50,210 nucleotides of DNA from an uncultured Lachnospiraceae bacterium. GTDB taxonomy: Bacteria > Bacillota > Clostridia > Lachnospirales > Lachnospiraceae. A program made the translations under genes and the position numbers. Each line of letters opens with the position of its first letter. The stretch's first letter is position 1. Positions 40,336 through 50,210 of the stretch are shown in pieces. The notes beneath the pieces were generated by a model. That model was not told the origin of the DNA and made no database searches. It was given only the letters and a program-made list of their open reading frames with translations. The stretch covers positions 1 to 50,210 of the forward strand of contig CAJOMN010000012.1 in assembly GCA_905235745.1 (NCBI GenBank), given 5' to 3'.

Positions 40336-40469
40336 GTTAATAGGGGGGACCGCTTTAGCGGTGGGACCCTATTTACACGTGGAGCCCCCTGTTCGACGAA
40401 GTCGAACTCTAATGGGCGACACTCCTTATCATATTTGTTAATAGGGGGGACCGCGGAGCGGTGGGACCC
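40336..40469. repeat. Two REP-like repeats in the tRNA-Leu leader
   Basis: GTTAATAGGGGGGACCGC, then a short loop and AGCGGTGGGACCC, occurs at 40336-40369 and 40437-40469. Each contains an ACCGC/GCGGT hairpin. Between them is the palindrome TTCGAC-GAA-GTCGAA (40392-40406). Both copies lie between the tRNA promoter and the tRNA itself. Confidence 0.8.
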
Positions 40470-40478
40470 CGTCTACAG

Positions 40479-40507
40479 AATATACCCTACAATATCCTAT
40501 TTGTCAA
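40479..40507 (-). promoter_or_regulatory. Likely tRNA-Leu(CAG) promoter
   Basis: Minus strand TTGACA (40502-40507), 17-bp spacer, TATATT (40479-40484): near-consensus. It is about 140 bases from the tRNA, the gap being the REP-like repeats. Confidence 0.7.
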
Positions 40508-40530
40508 TCCGCTTCACCACTCTGCCAATT

Positions 40531-41817
40531 TCACGCCAGGATGATCACCGGTTCTCCCTGGCAGGAAATGCCGCCGTGAAAGACTTCCACCGGCTCACCG
40601 CCAAGCTCGTTTTTGTAGATCCCGTCTTCAAGCGGCACGCGAACCGCTGCTTTCCGGCCCCGGAAGGAGAATACACCCACTGCCTTTTTGTCTCCCCTGA
40701 CATGGCTGGCAACACAGATATCATTGCCGCCGTCCGTCACACTGTAGACGCTGTCCGTAAAGATCTCATTCTTTTTGATCGCACACAGTGAAGCGATAAG
40801 CGCGGACAGATCCAGTCCGCCCTGTGGTTCCATGGAAACGGTATCCTTATCAAAGAGACTTGGCGCATGAGATGCTCCGTATTCCTGTCCCGCATATACA
40901 AATGCCATTCCCTTCTGGAAGAAAGAAAACGCGGTGAAATTAATCAGTGATGTCTCATCCGGGATCATAAAATGTACCCGGGACTGGTCATGATTTTCCA
41001 AAAAACGAAGCTTGCAATAGTTGTCCGGATAGATCCATTCCTGCAATTCCACGGCATCCAGATAGGCGGCCAGCGACATGTTGCCATAGGCATATTCCGT
41101 GAAGTTCCGGTAGATGTCGTAATCGTAGCTGACATCAAAAGCCCGAAAGACTTCGCCGTCGCTGTGGGCGGTAAGCCCGCGGGAACGAAGCTCCCGTATA
41201 AAGTCCTTCTCCACAGACTCCGCCAGCCAGATGCAGCCGGGCCGAACCTCTTCCACCCGCTCTCTTGCCTGTTCCCAGAAAGCGATCGGAACAAGCGGTG
41301 CCACATCACATCGAAATCCGTCCACGATCTTTGCCCAATGTAAGAGCGTCTCGATCTGATATTCCCAGAGTCCTTCCTGCCCGTAATCCAGATCTATGAT
41401 ATCCGTCCAGTCTCCGACACGGTTTCCGAAGGAACCGTCCGGCTTGTGATAGAACCACTCCGGATGCTGCGCTGCCAGCACCGAGTCCGGAGCGGTATGA
41501 TTGTAGACCACATCAATGATGCACTTCATCCCACGCTCATGGATGGCATCCACCAGATGCCGAAAATCATCCTCTGTACCATATTCGGGATTGATGGCGC
41601 GATAATCGCTGATCGCATACGGAGAGCCAAGCGTTCCCTTGCGGTTTTTCTTTCCGATGGGATGTATGGGCAGCAGATAGACAATGTCCGTTCCAAGCGC
41701 CCGTATCCGGTCAAGATCCTTTTCCACACCGGCAAAGGTACCTTCCCTGCTGTAGTTTCGGACAAAAACCTGGTACATCATGTAATTTCTTAGATTTTTG
41801 GGTGTATTATCTGCCAT
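40531..41817 (-). CDS. GH13 alpha-amylase family glycosidase
   Basis: A 428-residue cytoplasmic enzyme. The GH13 regions are intact: DVVYNHTAPDS, GFRCDVAPLVP with nucleophile Asp171, WLAESVE with acid Glu200, and LENHDQSR with Asp277. The fold is the (beta/alpha)8 barrel plus a short C-terminal sheet domain. It should act on alpha-glucans or oligosaccharides taken up by the cell. AAGGAGG precedes the ATG. Its base composition appears higher in GC than the accessory region before it. Confidence 0.92.
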   Translation of the reverse strand: MADNTPKNLRNYMMYQVFVRNYSREGTFAGVEKDLDRIRALGTDIVYLLPIHPIGKKNRKGTLGSPYAISDYRAINPEYGTEDDFRHLVDAIHERGMKCIIDVVYNHTAPDSVLAAQHPEWFYHKPDGSFGNRVGDWTDIIDLDYGQEGLWEYQIETLLHWAKIVDGFRCDVAPLVPIAFWEQARERVEEVRPGCIWLAESVEKDFIRELRSRGLTAHSDGEVFRAFDVSYDYDIYRNFTEYAYGNMSLAAYLDAVELQEWIYPDNYCKLRFLENHDQSRVHFMIPDETSLINFTAFSFFQKGMAFVYAGQEYGASHAPSLFDKDTVSMEPQGGLDLSALIASLCAIKKNEIFTDSVYSVTDGGNDICVASHVRGDKKAVGVFSFRGRKAAVRVPLEDGIYKNELGGEPVEVFHGGISCQGEPVIILA

Positions 41818-41875
41818 AATACCTCCTTATTCCTTTTATAGTGAACGAATATAATCCTTTTACTATAGGATGCCC

Positions 41876-42856
41876 TTACAGCATATGTGCCCTGAGTTCT
41901 TCACCGCTTAAGGGGCTTAGATATGCCGGCGCGATATCCAGAACGGTCTTGGCTCCGGATACGCCTTCACGATTCAGACGATAGGCGGCTCTTGCATAAG
42001 CGCACAGGACTGCTCCGGTAAATTCCGGATTGGAATCGAGGTCAAGCCTGTACTCGATCACATGCTTCGTCCCTTCACCTGTCGTGCCTGTATAGATCAC
42101 GGAACCGCCATGCGGCAGACCGCTGTGCTTTTCTTTCATTTCTTCCGCACTGATAAAGGTTACGGTGGTGTCATAGTCGGCAAAGTAATTGGGCATGGAC
42201 TTGATCTCATGCTCGATCCGTTCAAGATCAGCGCCTTCCGCGGCTACCACATAGCACTCCCGGGTATGTTTTTCCCTTGTGGACAGTTCGGGTTCATCTC
42301 CGCCTCTTACGGCTGCAATGGCCTTTTCCACCGGCACGGTATACTGTCTGGCATCCACCACTCCGTCAATTCGGCGGATGGCGTCGCTGTGTCCCTGGCT
42401 GACGCCCCTGCCCCAGAACGTATATGCATGTCCCCGGGGAAGAATGGATGCCGCCATTACACGGTTAAGAGAGAACATTCCCGGATCCCATCCCGTGGAG
42501 ATGATCCCGACCTTACCTGCCGCCTTTGCCGCCTCATCCACCTTTGCAAAATGGATCGGGATATTGGCGTGTGTATCAAAACTGTCGACTACATTATAAT
42601 CCGCTGCATATTTCGGAGTCATTTCCGGAAGATCCGTCGCGGAACCGCCGCAAAGGATCAAAACATCAATATCATCCTTTTTATCTGCAAGATCATCAGC
42701 GCTATACGTCTTTACATTTGCACTCATAATCTTTACCGTGGAAGGATCCCGACGGGTAAATACCCCGCAAAGTTCCATATCCTCCGCTGCATTGACGGCG
42801 GCTTCCACGCCCCGTCCCAGATTTCCATAACCCAATATTCCTATACGAATACTCAT
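41876..42856 (-). CDS. ddh: meso-Diaminopimelate D-dehydrogenase
   Basis: A 326-residue NADPH-dependent enzyme converting L-tetrahydrodipicolinate, ammonia and NADPH directly to meso-DAP, for lysine and peptidoglycan. RIGILGYGNLGRGVE is the Rossmann fold, and VFTRRDPS, VDSFDTHANI, STGWDPGMFSLNRVMA and FWGRGVSQGHSDAIRRI are Ddh hallmarks. The second of two adjacent ATGs is taken because it lies six bases after AGGAGG. Length equals that of known Ddh. Confidence 0.96.
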   Translation of the reverse strand: MSIRIGILGYGNLGRGVEAAVNAAEDMELCGVFTRRDPSTVKIMSANVKTYSADDLADKKDDIDVLILCGGSATDLPEMTPKYAADYNVVDSFDTHANIPIHFAKVDEAAKAAGKVGIISTGWDPGMFSLNRVMAASILPRGHAYTFWGRGVSQGHSDAIRRIDGVVDARQYTVPVEKAIAAVRGGDEPELSTREKHTRECYVVAAEGADLERIEHEIKSMPNYFADYDTTVTFISAEEMKEKHSGLPHGGSVIYTGTTGEGTKHVIEYRLDLDSNPEFTGAVLCAYARAAYRLNREGVSGAKTVLDIAPAYLSPLSGEELRAHML

Positions 42857-42897
42857 CATATACCTCCTGTTATTATGTTGTTCCAATAATCCTGCCA

Positions 42898-43848
42898 CTA
42901 CCTGTCAATCCGCTTACTCATCCACTCGTACAGATCCGCATACACCGTATCGCGGTCGAGCTCATTGAGTATCTCATGTCTGTCGCCCTCGTACAGCTTG
43001 ATCGACAGGTCGCGAACGCCCGCTGCCTTAAACTGCTCATACGCCTTTGTAACGCCCTTGCCCATATCTCCGACGGGATCCTGGTCTCCCGATACGAAGA
43101 TCACGGGTATATCAAGGTTCATGCGCCTGATATTCGCCATCTTGTTATCAAACAATGTCGATCTTAACAATACCATATATCCGTTAAGGGAAAAATCACC
43201 TCCGTCATATTCCATGAACCCCCTGACATTACCGGCATTCTTCGATAACCAGCTGTCGGCTATGGCATCGCCCGACTCCTCCGATCCTTTGTAGCTTTTT
43301 CCGAACATCATACCTTCTATGATACCGGACGGCACATCTCTCCCATTTACCGCAATAAGCGCTTTGCACAGCATGGTACCGAATGTTATCGCAACGTTTG
43401 ATTCACTTCCGGTCCCCATGATTATGGCGCCGTTGACGTCATTTAAAGCGGATGATTTTACGGACAGGTACTTGCGGAGCAGATATGAACCCATGCTGTG
43501 TCCGAGGATGAAATACGGCTTGCCGGGATACTCTTTTCGGATGATCCTGTAGTTCGTATATATATCCCTGACCATGACATTGTCCGGTTTGTCGCAGAAC
43601 ATTTTGCCCCTCTCACTGACATCCTCCACGGAGCGTCCGTGCCCGATGTGATCGTGTCCGTATACGGCAAAGCCCTTCGTGGTAAGGTATTCGGCGAATT
43701 CGGAATACCTCTCGATATACTCCCTCATGCCGTGAACGATCTGCAATACGGCGATAACCCGTCCGTCCTCCGGCTCCCACTTTACCGCGTGTATCTTCGT
43801 ATGTCTGTCATCCCTGGATGCAAATGAATATTCGGTGATCAATGCCAT
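42898..43848 (-). CDS. Alpha/beta hydrolase, monoacylglycerol-lipase-like
   Basis: A 316-residue hydrolase. IVHGMREYIERYSEFAEYLT and AVYGHDHIGHGRS form the oxyanion region, GHSMGSYLL the nucleophile elbow, FVSGDQDPVGDMGKGV the Asp and GDRHEILNE the His of the triad, as in Hydrolase_4 lysophospholipases/monoglyceride lipases. No signal peptide. It begins 33 bases after the DUF1667 fusion gene, so it may be co-transcribed with the glycerol genes: release of glycerol from monoglycerides would feed GlpK. Confidence 0.87.
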   Translation of the reverse strand: MALITEYSFASRDDRHTKIHAVKWEPEDGRVIAVLQIVHGMREYIERYSEFAEYLTTKGFAVYGHDHIGHGRSVEDVSERGKMFCDKPDNVMVRDIYTNYRIIRKEYPGKPYFILGHSMGSYLLRKYLSVKSSALNDVNGAIIMGTGSESNVAITFGTMLCKALIAVNGRDVPSGIIEGMMFGKSYKGSEESGDAIADSWLSKNAGNVRGFMEYDGGDFSLNGYMVLLRSTLFDNKMANIRRMNLDIPVIFVSGDQDPVGDMGKGVTKAYEQFKAAGVRDLSIKLYEGDRHEILNELDRDTVYADLYEWMSKRIDR

Positions 43849-43881
43849 TCTATCCCTCCATTACGAGATCCCCTAAAACAA

Positions 43882-45360
43882 TCATGCGTTTGAAGTCGCG
43901 ACCAGATCAATACCGGTTCCTGCGATATTCTCTATTATAACGTCGCCGCACCTGACGGGGGAAGCGATTACCGTATCTCTTATCAGGCGGACGCATTCAT
44001 CTATGCTGCTCTTCGGGATGGCCTCCGCTGTCTTTACCGATACAATCTCCCTGTCCGATCCCGTGACCCTTACTGATGTGGTGAGCATTCTTACAGGCAA
44101 GGTCACTTCACTTCTTGCATAGGCATCACCCTTTTCGCAGCTGTTGCCCGTAACATTAACAACCTCACCGTCCCTGACCGTAACATCTATTATGCACCCT
44201 GCCGGGCAGACGATACAGGGTATCGTATGTGTCGTGCTGCCGTCCGGGTTGGTTACTGTGCCGCCCGGATTAACGCCGTTTCTGGTGGAATTTCTCTTTG
44301 CGAACTTCTGCATAAGAGCCGAATCGGGGTCGGGATCATTCTCAGCCGTGTCACTTCTCTCATCAAACGAACCGATATATTCGGCAGCGTATCTTCCGGC
44401 TTCTGCCGCTTCCTTTGATACGTTGTCGACAAGATCGTGGACATGGAGTACGTTACCGCAGGCAAACACGCCGGGACAGCTTGTTTCAAGGTTGTCCGAT
44501 ACGACCGCGCCCCGTGTTGCGCGTGACAATTGTATACCCATGTTCCTCGACAGTTCGTTCTCGGGTATGAGCCCTACCGACAACAGCAGTGTATCGCAGC
44601 TGACCTCTTCCTCCGTACCCGGAACAGGTCTCAGGTTCTCATCAACCTCCGATATGACGACCGACTCCACTCTCCTGCTGCCGTTGATCTTCGTTACGGT
44701 ATGACTGAGCAGAAGCGGGATACCGTAATCATCAAGGCATTGCACAATGTTGCGCTTAAGGCCTCCGGAATACGGCATTATCTCCACGACCATCTTGACC
44801 CTGGCGCCTTCAAGCGTCATACGCCTTGCCATGATCAGTCCGATATCTCCGGAGCCGAGTATCACTACCTCACGCCCCGGCAGCCTGCCGTCCATATTGA
44901 CAAGCTTCTGGGCAGTACCCGCAGAAAATATCCCGGCCGGTCTGTATCCGGGTATATTAAGGGCACCTCTTGCCTTCTCACGGCATCCCATTGCAAGGAC
45001 TACCGCTTTGGCTCTTAATATCTGCAATCCGTTTTCGCTGCTGTAGGCCGTGATCTCCTTTAATACCTTTCCGTTTTCCCGTACCGGCTGTATGTCCATT
45101 ACCATTGTATTAAGCTCATAGGAAACGGATGCTCCGGCCTCTTCCACCATCCTGATATACCGGAGAGCATACTCGGGGCCTGTCAGTTCCTCGTTAAAGG
45201 TATGAAGCCCGAAACCGTTATGTATGCACTGGTTAAGTATCCCGCCGAGTTCCCTGTCACGTTCGAGTATGAGTATGGATCTTACGCCGTTTTCCGAAAG
45301 CGACAGAGCTGCCGCCATACCCGCGGGGCCTCCGCCCACAACTACCGCATCATATATCAT
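43882..45360 (-). CDS. FAD-dependent oxidoreductase fused to a DUF1667 domain
   Basis: A 492-residue protein. Residues 1 to about 310 form a pyridine-nucleotide-disulphide-type oxidoreductase (VVVGGGPAGMAAALSLSENG, VILGSGDIGLIMARRM, and FACGNVLHVHDLVDNVS). From about 375 there is a DUF1667 domain: CIVCPAGCIIDVTVRDGEVV, GNSCEKG and the TTSVRVTG segment, with four Cys that could hold an Fe-S cluster. In related operons these two are usually separate genes. Coupled to the GlpA-like gene by a four-base overlap. Confidence 0.88.
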   Translation of the reverse strand: MIYDAVVVGGGPAGMAAALSLSENGVRSILILERDRELGGILNQCIHNGFGLHTFNEELTGPEYALRYIRMVEEAGASVSYELNTMVMDIQPVRENGKVLKEITAYSSENGLQILRAKAVVLAMGCREKARGALNIPGYRPAGIFSAGTAQKLVNMDGRLPGREVVILGSGDIGLIMARRMTLEGARVKMVVEIMPYSGGLKRNIVQCLDDYGIPLLLSHTVTKINGSRRVESVVISEVDENLRPVPGTEEEVSCDTLLLSVGLIPENELSRNMGIQLSRATRGAVVSDNLETSCPGVFACGNVLHVHDLVDNVSKEAAEAGRYAAEYIGSFDERSDTAENDPDPDSALMQKFAKRNSTRNGVNPGGTVTNPDGSTTHTIPCIVCPAGCIIDVTVRDGEVVNVTGNSCEKGDAYARSEVTLPVRMLTTSVRVTGSDREIVSVKTAEAIPKSSIDECVRLIRDTVIASPVRCGDVIIENIAGTGIDLVATSNA

Positions 45361-46850
45361 ATCGATCCTCCCTGATCCTGCTTAAGCATCGTACTGCCGT
45401 CAAGTATTTCCGAGCCGCGTCCTTTTTTGGTTATCTTTTCCATCGGGATGCCAAGCTCCCTGCTTAATATTTCCATGATCTTCGGATAACAGAATCCGCC
45501 CTGGCATCTTCCCATGTTGGCTCCGGTCCTCCGCTTTACGGCATCCATTGTCCTTGCCCCGAGCGGCCTGTGGATCGTCTCAAGTATCTCTCCTTCCGAG
45601 ACAGAAGCACATCTGCATATGATATTACCGTAGGCGGGATTCTTTTCGATTATCGCATACTGTTCCTCCTTGGGCAGCAGCTTCATGTATGTGAAAGGTT
45701 TCAGTTCTCCGACATAGTCTTCATTGATATCCGGATGCAATATATCCTCCACTATATCCGCAACCATCACGCCTATCGCGGGGGAAGCGGACAGTCCCGG
45801 CGACTCTATTGCCGCGACATCGATAAATCCCGGACAGTCGGGCAGCTCCCCTATGACAAAATCACCCCGGTCTCCGTGAGGGCGCAGTCCCGCAAAGCTT
45901 GTTATGACCTCATTCATCGGGATATTCCTGACTGCCGAAGCACCTGGGGCGTTTACCGCGGCAAGTCCTTCCGCCGTCGTAAACACGCCTTCCTTGTCGT
46001 CAAGATCGGTCGCGGTAGGACCGACGAGAAGATTTCCGTGTATCGTCGGGCTGACAAGTATCCCTTTGCCAAGTGCCGACGGCATCCGGAAAACAGTCCT
46101 TCCGACATGGTGTCCTGCCGTAACGTCAAGCAGACAGTACTCGCCTTTCCTCGGCGTGATCGTCAGCTTGTCATCCGTCATCATGTTATGAAATCTGTCG
46201 GCATACACTCCCGCAGCATTGATCACGATCCTGGCTTTATAGATAACACTGTTATCTTTCGCCGGATCGAACTCGTCAAAGTGTACAGCCTCAATGGTAA
46301 ATCCGTCATCCGATCTGACGATATTGTTTACATCCGTCAGCAGATGAAAATCAACCCCGTTTATATTGGCACACTCGGCCATTGCGCTTGTCAGCCTGAA
46401 CGGACATACTATGCCCCCTGTCGGCGCGAACAAGGCTCCCTTTGTATCATCCGACAGATTCGGCTCCATCCTGAGCGCCTCTTCTCCGGTCAGTATCCTG
46501 AGTCCCTCGACTCCGTTAGCGACGCCGCGCTCATACAGCTCATTCATATGCGCCACATCCTCATCGGAAAGCGCCACGACAAGAGAGCCGTTGCGCATGA
46601 AAGGGATTCCGAGCTGCCGGGCAAGCGCGGGCATCATCTTCGAGCCCTCTACATTAAGCTTTGCCTTGAGAGTACCCGGCATGGCGTCATAGCCCGCATG
46701 CACTATCCCGCTGTTTGCTTTGGAAGTGCCCTCTCCGATATCGGAATTCCGGTCGAGGACGCACACCCGAAGATCATACCGGGAAAGCTGCATCGCAACG
46801 GAAGATCCCGTCACGCCCGCTCCTATTATCACTACATCATATTCGTTCAT
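45357..46850 (-). CDS. GlpA-like FAD glycerol-3-phosphate dehydrogenase with Fe-S domain
   Basis: A 497-residue protein. YDVVIIGAGVTGSSVAMQLS is the FAD-binding start; the DAO domain continues with SGIVHAGYDAMPGTLKAKLN and GLRPHGDRGDFVIGE. The C-terminal BFD-type [2Fe-2S] domain carries CRCASVSEGEI and GRCQGGFC. It oxidises glycerol 3-phosphate to dihydroxyacetone phosphate with a partner electron carrier, likely the following FAD/DUF1667 protein. ATG 46850 is chosen for AGGAG. Confidence 0.9.
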   Translation of the reverse strand: MNEYDVVIIGAGVTGSSVAMQLSRYDLRVCVLDRNSDIGEGTSKANSGIVHAGYDAMPGTLKAKLNVEGSKMMPALARQLGIPFMRNGSLVVALSDEDVAHMNELYERGVANGVEGLRILTGEEALRMEPNLSDDTKGALFAPTGGIVCPFRLTSAMAECANINGVDFHLLTDVNNIVRSDDGFTIEAVHFDEFDPAKDNSVIYKARIVINAAGVYADRFHNMMTDDKLTITPRKGEYCLLDVTAGHHVGRTVFRMPSALGKGILVSPTIHGNLLVGPTATDLDDKEGVFTTAEGLAAVNAPGASAVRNIPMNEVITSFAGLRPHGDRGDFVIGELPDCPGFIDVAAIESPGLSASPAIGVMVADIVEDILHPDINEDYVGELKPFTYMKLLPKEEQYAIIEKNPAYGNIICRCASVSEGEILETIHRPLGARTMDAVKRRTGANMGRCQGGFCYPKIMEILSRELGIPMEKITKKGRGSEILDGSTMLKQDQGGSI

Positions 46851-46858
46851 TCTGTCTC

Positions 46859-48367
<1,509 letters not shown>

Positions 48368-48492
48368 TCACATCATATGATATACAATCCCTCTATTATT
48401 TTACCTGCTTTAACGCTTCGTACTCAAGTACTTCTTAAGGATAATTTCTCCGGCGTGCCCATATCCGTCCTGACACCGGGTCAATAGGCAAC

Positions 48493-48536
48493 AAAAAAGG
48501 ACGCTTGATCCTTTGTTTCCAAAGAATGAAGCGTCC
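48493..48536 (-). terminator. Terminator of the chemoreceptor gene
   Basis: Minus strand GGACGCTT / AAGCGTCC with an inner CTTTG-GAAA-CAAAG hairpin, followed by six T. It separates the receptor gene from the glycerol operon. Confidence 0.88.
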
Positions 48537-48550
48537 GTTTTCCCGGAATA

Positions 48551-50210
48551 TTAGTTTACCAGCTGCATAAGATTGTCGGTGATCTCCGCCATATCATTTG
48601 AAATCTGCTTACTGTTATGGGCAATTTCGACATTCTCATCCACAACGGTTCCAATCCGGTCAATCTCCTGTACTGCCTCAGCTACAATATTAACGTTTTC
48701 GCGTACCATATCTGCGATACCGGATATTTCCGAATCCACCTTGTTGATCATATCAACCACCGTGCCAAACTTCTTGGTGGTATTATTAGCTATATCTATA
48801 CCGCTTTGAACCGCTTGTACCGACGTCTGGATCAGCAGATTGGTCTCCTTTGCGGCCTCGGAAGAACGAGCGGCCAGCTCCCCTACCTCTGTAGCAACAA
48901 CCGCAAAGCCTTTTCCGGACTCACCTGCTCTTGCAGCCTCTATCGAAGCGTTCAGCGCGAGGAGATTGGTCTGTCCGGCGATCGCGTCGATCTCCTTGAT
49001 GATATCTTCGATCTGCCTTGATGTTTCGCTGATCCTGTTGATCGCATCCGTGAGCATCGTCATACTTTCTTCTGTTTGCCTGATCTCCTCGACCGTTGAT
49101 TTTGTCGTATCGGTAACCTTGAGGGTCTCATCCGAGCTTGCATATAACTCTTTTTCCAGATTATGCATTACCTTCTCCAGATCTTCCACGGCGTTCTTTT
49201 GTTTCTCGGTTCCGCTTTCAATGGAATCGGCTCCGTTCTTGGTGTCATCCGCCGAACTCTCCAGATTCCTGCAGGCAGCCTTGATATTGTCGATCAGGGC
49301 AAGGTTGTTCTCCATGTCCTCCTTCTGCTTCTGCATCAGTTCCTCATTATGTCCCATGGTATCATTGATGCTCAGCACCATTTTATTGATACTGTCGGAA
49401 AGTTCGCTGAACTCATTGTTTCGTCTTTCATCGACTTCTACGGAGAAATCTCCGTCGGCGATCTGCTTCATGTCGCCGCTGATCCGATGGATACCGCTGA
49501 TGATCTGGCTCTCCACGGTACGGTTGATCGCTATCAGAAGGACAATAAAGATCAGCAGCATGCTGATGGAAATCATCACCGTCTGATTGGTCCGGGCGCT
49601 GTAATATTCGCCTGAAGGAAGGAAGGTTCCGATCAGATAATCCCCATAGTCCTCTGTAACATAGTGGCCGCGTACACCATTGATCTTGGCGCTGCCGTGC
49701 CCGGCAGAAAGTCCGTCTTTAAAGCCCGCTGCCGACGCCGGCTGCCCGATCAGGTTCATATCCGCATGCGCTGCTATCGTTGAATCGGACTTATTGATCG
49801 CAAATATATAGCCTTTCTCACCGAAGTCGATGTCACCAAGCACTACATCGATCGCCGTATTTTCAAGCGTTTCTGCCAGGATCTCAGGCTGGATGCCGAC
49901 CTGTACAAAACCCGGTGCATCTTTTCGCGCAACGCCGACATATTGTACGACAATACCCAGTGCAACGTTCTGCTGGGGCTCCTGAACGATCTCGATCGAG
50001 GGATCATCAATAATGACCAAAAACGCGGCCGACTGGTCCCCGCTTCCCATATCAAAACCGATATACTCCGGTACGGTACTTTGTGTGATAATGCCGTCCC
50101 CATCGATAACATTAAGCTCATTGACCATCAGACGATTCATGATGTCATTCAGTTTATTGGCGTTATTCAAAATAGAAGGATCCGCCGCCAGAATATCCGC
50201 AAAAGCCCTC
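48551..50210 (-). CDS. Methyl-accepting chemotaxis protein (5' end outside window)
   Basis: The frame is open to the window edge, so the N-terminus with the first membrane helix is missing. What is seen: an outer sensor domain of dCACHE-like type (about the first 200 codons; [20 protein letters not shown] is the distal CACHE block), a membrane helix ([18 protein letters not shown]), a HAMP region, and a signalling domain with the hairpin [40 protein letters not shown]. It should control the CheA kinase, so the organism is presumably motile. Confidence 0.93.
   Translation of the reverse strand, partial: RAFADILAADPSILNNANKLNDIMNRLMVNELNVIDGDGIITQSTVPEYIGFDMGSGDQSAAFLVIIDDPSIEIVQEPQQNVALGIVVQYVGVARKDAPGFVQVGIQPEILAETLENTAIDVVLGDIDFGEKGYIFAINKSDSTIAAHADMNLIGQPASAAGFKDGLSAGHGSAKINGVRGHYVTEDYGDYLIGTFLPSGEYYSARTNQTVMISISMLLIFIVLLIAINRTVESQIISGIHRISGDMKQIADGDFSVEVDERRNNEFSELSDSINKMVLSINDTMGHNEELMQKQKEDMENNLALIDNIKAACRNLESSADDTKNGADSIESGTEKQKNAVEDLEKVMHNLEKELYASSDETLKVTDTTKSTVEEIRQTEESMTMLTDAINRISETSRQIEDIIKEIDAIAGQTNLLALNASIEAARAGESGKGFAVVATEVGELAARSSEAAKETNLLIQTSVQAVQSGIDIANNTTKKFGTVVDMINKVDSEISGIADMVRENVNIVAEAVQEIDRIGTVVDENVEIAHNSKQISNDMAEITDNLMQLVN

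Noticed and set aside
40336-40469. CRISPR-like repeats near tRNA-Leu(CAG)
   Set aside because: Two copies only, about 67 bp of non-spacer-like sequence between, and REP-like hairpin structure.

Overview
The window looks like a chromosomal segment of a Gram-positive, strictly anaerobic Lachnospiraceae-type Clostridium (Butyrivibrio/Roseburia-like). The basis is the gene content: DegV paralogues, a DUF1836 regulator, ECF S-components of the QueT and DUF1393 types, a BlaI/BlaR1 (M56) pair, meso-diaminopimelate dehydrogenase, a chemoreceptor and lipoprotein signal peptides. Strong AGGAGG ribosome sites and TTGACA-N17-TATAAT promoters fit the same picture. Most genes lie on the minus strand. No species assignment is possible from sequence reading alone.

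Layout. 0-2.2 kb: the 5' end of a methyltransferase, an AlbA_2/ATPase regulator, a sigma-factor relic and tRNA-Leu(AAG). 2.3-9.8 kb: a large lipoprotein, purA, a Nudix-YfiH fusion, a MATE pump, degV and a DUF1836 regulator. 9.8-15.9 kb: one minus-strand run with a QueT transporter, acyltransferase, diacylglycerol-kinase-like protein, patatin, secreted SGNH esterase and a LacI-like sensor fused to GGDEF. QueT is divergent from a second ECF S-component across a perfect 25-bp dyad. 16.6-18.9 kb: a secreted low-complexity protein and an (alpha/alpha)6-barrel glycosidase. 19.1-23.6 kb: an AT-rich accessory patch with a broken MNT/HEPN pair, two very small ORFs, a coiled-coil protein, a GH25 muramidase lipoprotein, an AhpD-like protein and tRNA-Pro(AGG). 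It is bounded by two copies of a 60-bp terminator repeat. 23.8-30.0 kb: an amino-acid ABC importer operon ending in a DapF-fold racemase, then rlmH/degV/sce7726, a small membrane protein and a nitroreductase. 30.0-40.5 kb: a second accessory island with RAYT-type repeats near both ends. It holds a VanX-like dipeptidase, an AAA_14/DUF4143 ATPase, an AbiE pair with truncated toxin, relics of an ATPase, a nuclease-family gene and an integrase, a cluster of flagellar-like unknown proteins (FliD-like and DUF5610-like), BlaR1/BlaI, an intact AAA ATPase and tRNA-Leu(CAG). 40.5-50.2 kb: GH13 amylase, ddh, a monoglyceride-lipase-like hydrolase, a glycerol-catabolism operon (glpK, a GlpA-like oxidase, an FAD/DUF1667 fusion) and a chemoreceptor cut by the window edge.

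The most interesting candidates for an undescribed system are (i) the two groups of signal-peptide-less, Ser/Asn- and coiled-coil-rich proteins with flagellar-like C-termini (20.5-21.8 and 33.6-36.1 kb), the second next to an M56 receptor whose outer domain carries a motif also found in a relic of the same cluster, (ii) the amino-acid importer plus DapF-like racemase operon, and (iii) terminator-like hairpins placed directly after the promoters of purA and degV. Functions below come from motif recognition by eye; no database search was run.
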